From Bacteroides uniformis (GTDB lineage Bacteria; Bacteroidota; Bacteroidia; Bacteroidales; Bacteroidaceae), in contig NZ_CP102263.1 of the NCBI RefSeq assembly GCF_025147485.1, positions 62,001 through 126,000 on the forward strand: a stretch of 64,000 nt of DNA, written 5' to 3'. Every line of letters starts with the position of its first letter. Position 1 is the stretch's first letter. A program made the position numbers and the translations under genes. This document shows, piece by piece, positions 62,387 to 64,000 of the stretch. The notes under the pieces are model-generated. The model did not search any database, had not been told where the DNA came from, and saw only the letters and a program-made list of their open reading frames with translations.

Positions 62387-64000
62387 ATGACCAGCTCTAC
62401 TATCTGTTCGCACCACCGCATCAGAACCGTACTTCTGATGTGTGTGGTTCTTTTAAGCGTCTCACTCCATGCACAGGCACAAAACAAGGAAACACGTATA
62501 AACCTGAATATCCGTAACGCAACTTTAGAGAGTTTCGTGAAGCAACTGGAAAATGCAACCGGATTCTCCTTCATCTATGGGGAAGAAGTAAAGCTCACGC
62601 ACCGCATCACACTGGAGATGAAACAAAAGAACATCAGTGAGATATTGCAACGTGCCTTTGAAAACGAACCCATCACGTTCGAAATATCCGGAAAGCACAT
62701 TCTACTCCATAAGCGGCCCGTGCCGCAGAAACCCGTTAGCCGTAAGTTCACCATCAGCGGATACGTGACTGACGGAGCGTCTTCCGAGACGCTGATTGGT
62801 GCCAATATCCTTGAGAGTCGTCGTTCCACAGGTACTGCCACCAATCCTTTCGGTTTCTATTCCCTCACCCTGCCGGAAGGGGAAACGGAACTGGTTTTCT
62901 CCTACCTGGGCTACGAAAGCCGGCATAGCCGGTTCGAACTGACGAAAGACACCTTACTCAACGTCAGGCTGGACAGCAATAACCAGCTGGCAGAGGTCGT
63001 GGTGCTCTCGGACAAGCGGGAGGCCGGCATAGAAAGCACAGCCATGGGAGCGCATGAGATACCGATGACACAAATCAGGCATACCCCGTCCATATTGGGA
63101 GAAGCCGACCTGCTGAAGACCATTCAGCTGATGCCGGGTGTGCAAGCCGGTATGGAAGGTTTTGCAGGCATGTATGTGCGAGGGGGAGGTCCCGACCAAA
63201 ACCTGGTTATGCTGGACGGAATTCCAGTTTACAACGCAGACCACCTGCTGGGAGTATTCTCCATCTTTACGCCCGAAGCGGTAAAGAACACCACACTCTT
63301 CAAAAGTTCTTTTCCTGCCCGCTACGGCGGGCGTCTTTCGTCTATAGTAGATGTACGGACCAACGACGGAGACATGCATAAATACCACGGCGCATTCAGC
63401 ATAGGCCTGTTGACGGACAAACTGCATATCGAAGGCCCTATCTGGAAAGAACGGACCTCCTTCAGTTTCAGCGCACGAGCCATCCCCACCCTATTCTTCA
63501 AAAATCTCATTGTAGACAAAGACGACACCTATTCCGACAAATACAACTACTATTTTTACGACGTCAATGCAAAGGTCAATCATAAGTTCAGCGACCGTAG
63601 CCGCATCTTCCTCAGTTTCTACAAGGGGAAAGACCACTATCATTATGACAGTGACTACCACGGTGACAATTACGACAACAGCATTAAGAATTATTCCAAG
63701 GACAACAGCCATCTGAATTGGGGAAACACCATCGCCTACGGCCGCTGGAACTATGTATTCAACAGCAAGCTGTTTTGCAACACCACCGTCTCATACAACA
63801 AATATGAGATGGGGCTGGACGGAAACATAGAAGATACCTATACTGTCGCCAATAAAGTACAAGACAGATACTATTACTCCTCCAAGTTCAACTCCGGTAT
63901 CCGTGACTGGAGTGCGCGTATGGACTTTGACTACACCCCCATGCCGCAGCACCACATCAAGTTCGGTGCAGAGTACATCCACCATACGTTCCGTCCGGGA
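62387..64000 (+). CDS. TonB-dependent receptor with STN signalling domain, partial (runs off right edge)
   Basis: The frame is open from the ATG at 62387 to the window end (538 codons). After a signal peptide comes an STN domain (about 35-105: NIRNATLESFVKQLENATGF), which in FecA-type receptors talks to the anti-sigma protein, then a carboxypeptidase-D-like domain (about 125-205) and a plug domain (QLMPGVQAGMEGFAGMYVRG, VMLDGIPVYNADHL, PEAVKNTTLFKSSFPARYGG). The plug is of the general outer-membrane receptor type rather than a classical SusC. It starts 2 bp after the anti-sigma-like gene. The ligand is unknown. Confidence 0.92.
   Translation, partial: MTSSTICSHHRIRTVLLMCVVLLSVSLHAQAQNKETRINLNIRNATLESFVKQLENATGFSFIYGEEVKLTHRITLEMKQKNISEILQRAFENEPITFEISGKHILLHKRPVPQKPVSRKFTISGYVTDGASSETLIGANILESRRSTGTATNPFGFYSLTLPEGETELVFSYLGYESRHSRFELTKDTLLNVRLDSNNQLAEVVVLSDKREAGIESTAMGAHEIPMTQIRHTPSILGEADLLKTIQLMPGVQAGMEGFAGMYVRGGGPDQNLVMLDGIPVYNADHLLGVFSIFTPEAVKNTTLFKSSFPARYGGRLSSIVDVRTNDGDMHKYHGAFSIGLLTDKLHIEGPIWKERTSFSFSARAIPTLFFKNLIVDKDDTYSDKYNYYFYDVNAKVNHKFSDRSRIFLSFYKGKDHYHYDSDYHGDNYDNSIKNYSKDNSHLNWGNTIAYGRWNYVFNSKLFCNTTVSYNKYEMGLDGNIEDTYTVANKVQDRYYYSSKFNSGIRDWSARMDFDYTPMPQHHIKFGAEYIHHTFRPG

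Overview
The window comes from a Bacteroides-type gut bacterium. SusC/SusD pairs, a hybrid two-component regulator, an RRM-type RNA-binding protein, the RprX/RprY pair and many promoters with the Bacteroidetes -7 element (TAnnTTTG, here usually TAnnTTTGC) all say so. No rRNA or tRNA gene was seen. The species cannot be named from the sequence alone.

Layout. (1) 1-3096: one end of a CTnDOT-family integrative conjugative element. It has three short paralogous helix-turn-helix proteins, a RhuM-like small protein and a 411-residue tyrosine recombinase whose catalytic positions match IntDOT one for one. The end of the element lies at a 10-bp core (GTAACTTTGC) that also serves as the -7 box of host folB. 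(2) 3116-19838: core genes. These are folB, a decayed gene, an operon running mtaB - lipid A acyltransferase - glycosyltransferase - mgsA, an acyl-CoA ligase, a small Ala-rich lipoprotein, an RRM protein, rpsF-rpsR-rplI, a MarR regulator, rprXY, an EF-G paralog with a degenerate GTPase centre, and a fused amidotransferase/dipeptidase. (3) 19986-59377: a large glycan-utilisation region. Its gene content fits type II arabinogalactan (arabinogalactan protein side chains and beta-1,3-galactan backbone): GH43_24-like/GH35 fusion, uxuA, GH43_24-like, SusD, SusC, HTCS, GH2, two GH51, GH127, GH97, a double GH43, GH105, a BNR_4 propeller (GH145/PL27 type) and a DUF2264 (GH154 type) protein. (4) 59883-64000: hemW, an ECF sigma factor, a shortened anti-sigma-like protein and a TonB-dependent receptor cut by the window edge.

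How it could work together. The SusC/D pair imports oligosaccharides. HTCS (32073-36209) senses them and would act on an inverted repeat 34 bp upstream of the susC -7 box. GH51 and GH127 remove alpha- and beta-linked L-arabinofuranose, GH97 removes alpha-Gal or beta-L-Arap, the BNR_4, GH105 and DUF2264 proteins deal with Rha/GlcA caps, and GH43_24-like, GH35 and GH2 enzymes degrade the galactan. UxuA feeds hexuronate-derived mannonate onward. The substrate is an inference from family content.

Two unusual structures deserve attention. First, tag (3-methyladenine DNA glycosylase) is present twice, about 99 % identical, as ~0.64-kb direct repeats exactly 16,063 bp apart that flank the GH43-SusD-SusC-HTCS-VirE-ATPase block; the repeat edge cuts off the natural end of the GH43. 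Second, four intergenic regions carry arrays of imperfect palindromes with the same ~22-23-bp period but unrelated unit sequences; a weaker 21-bp-period repeat forms a possible fifth.
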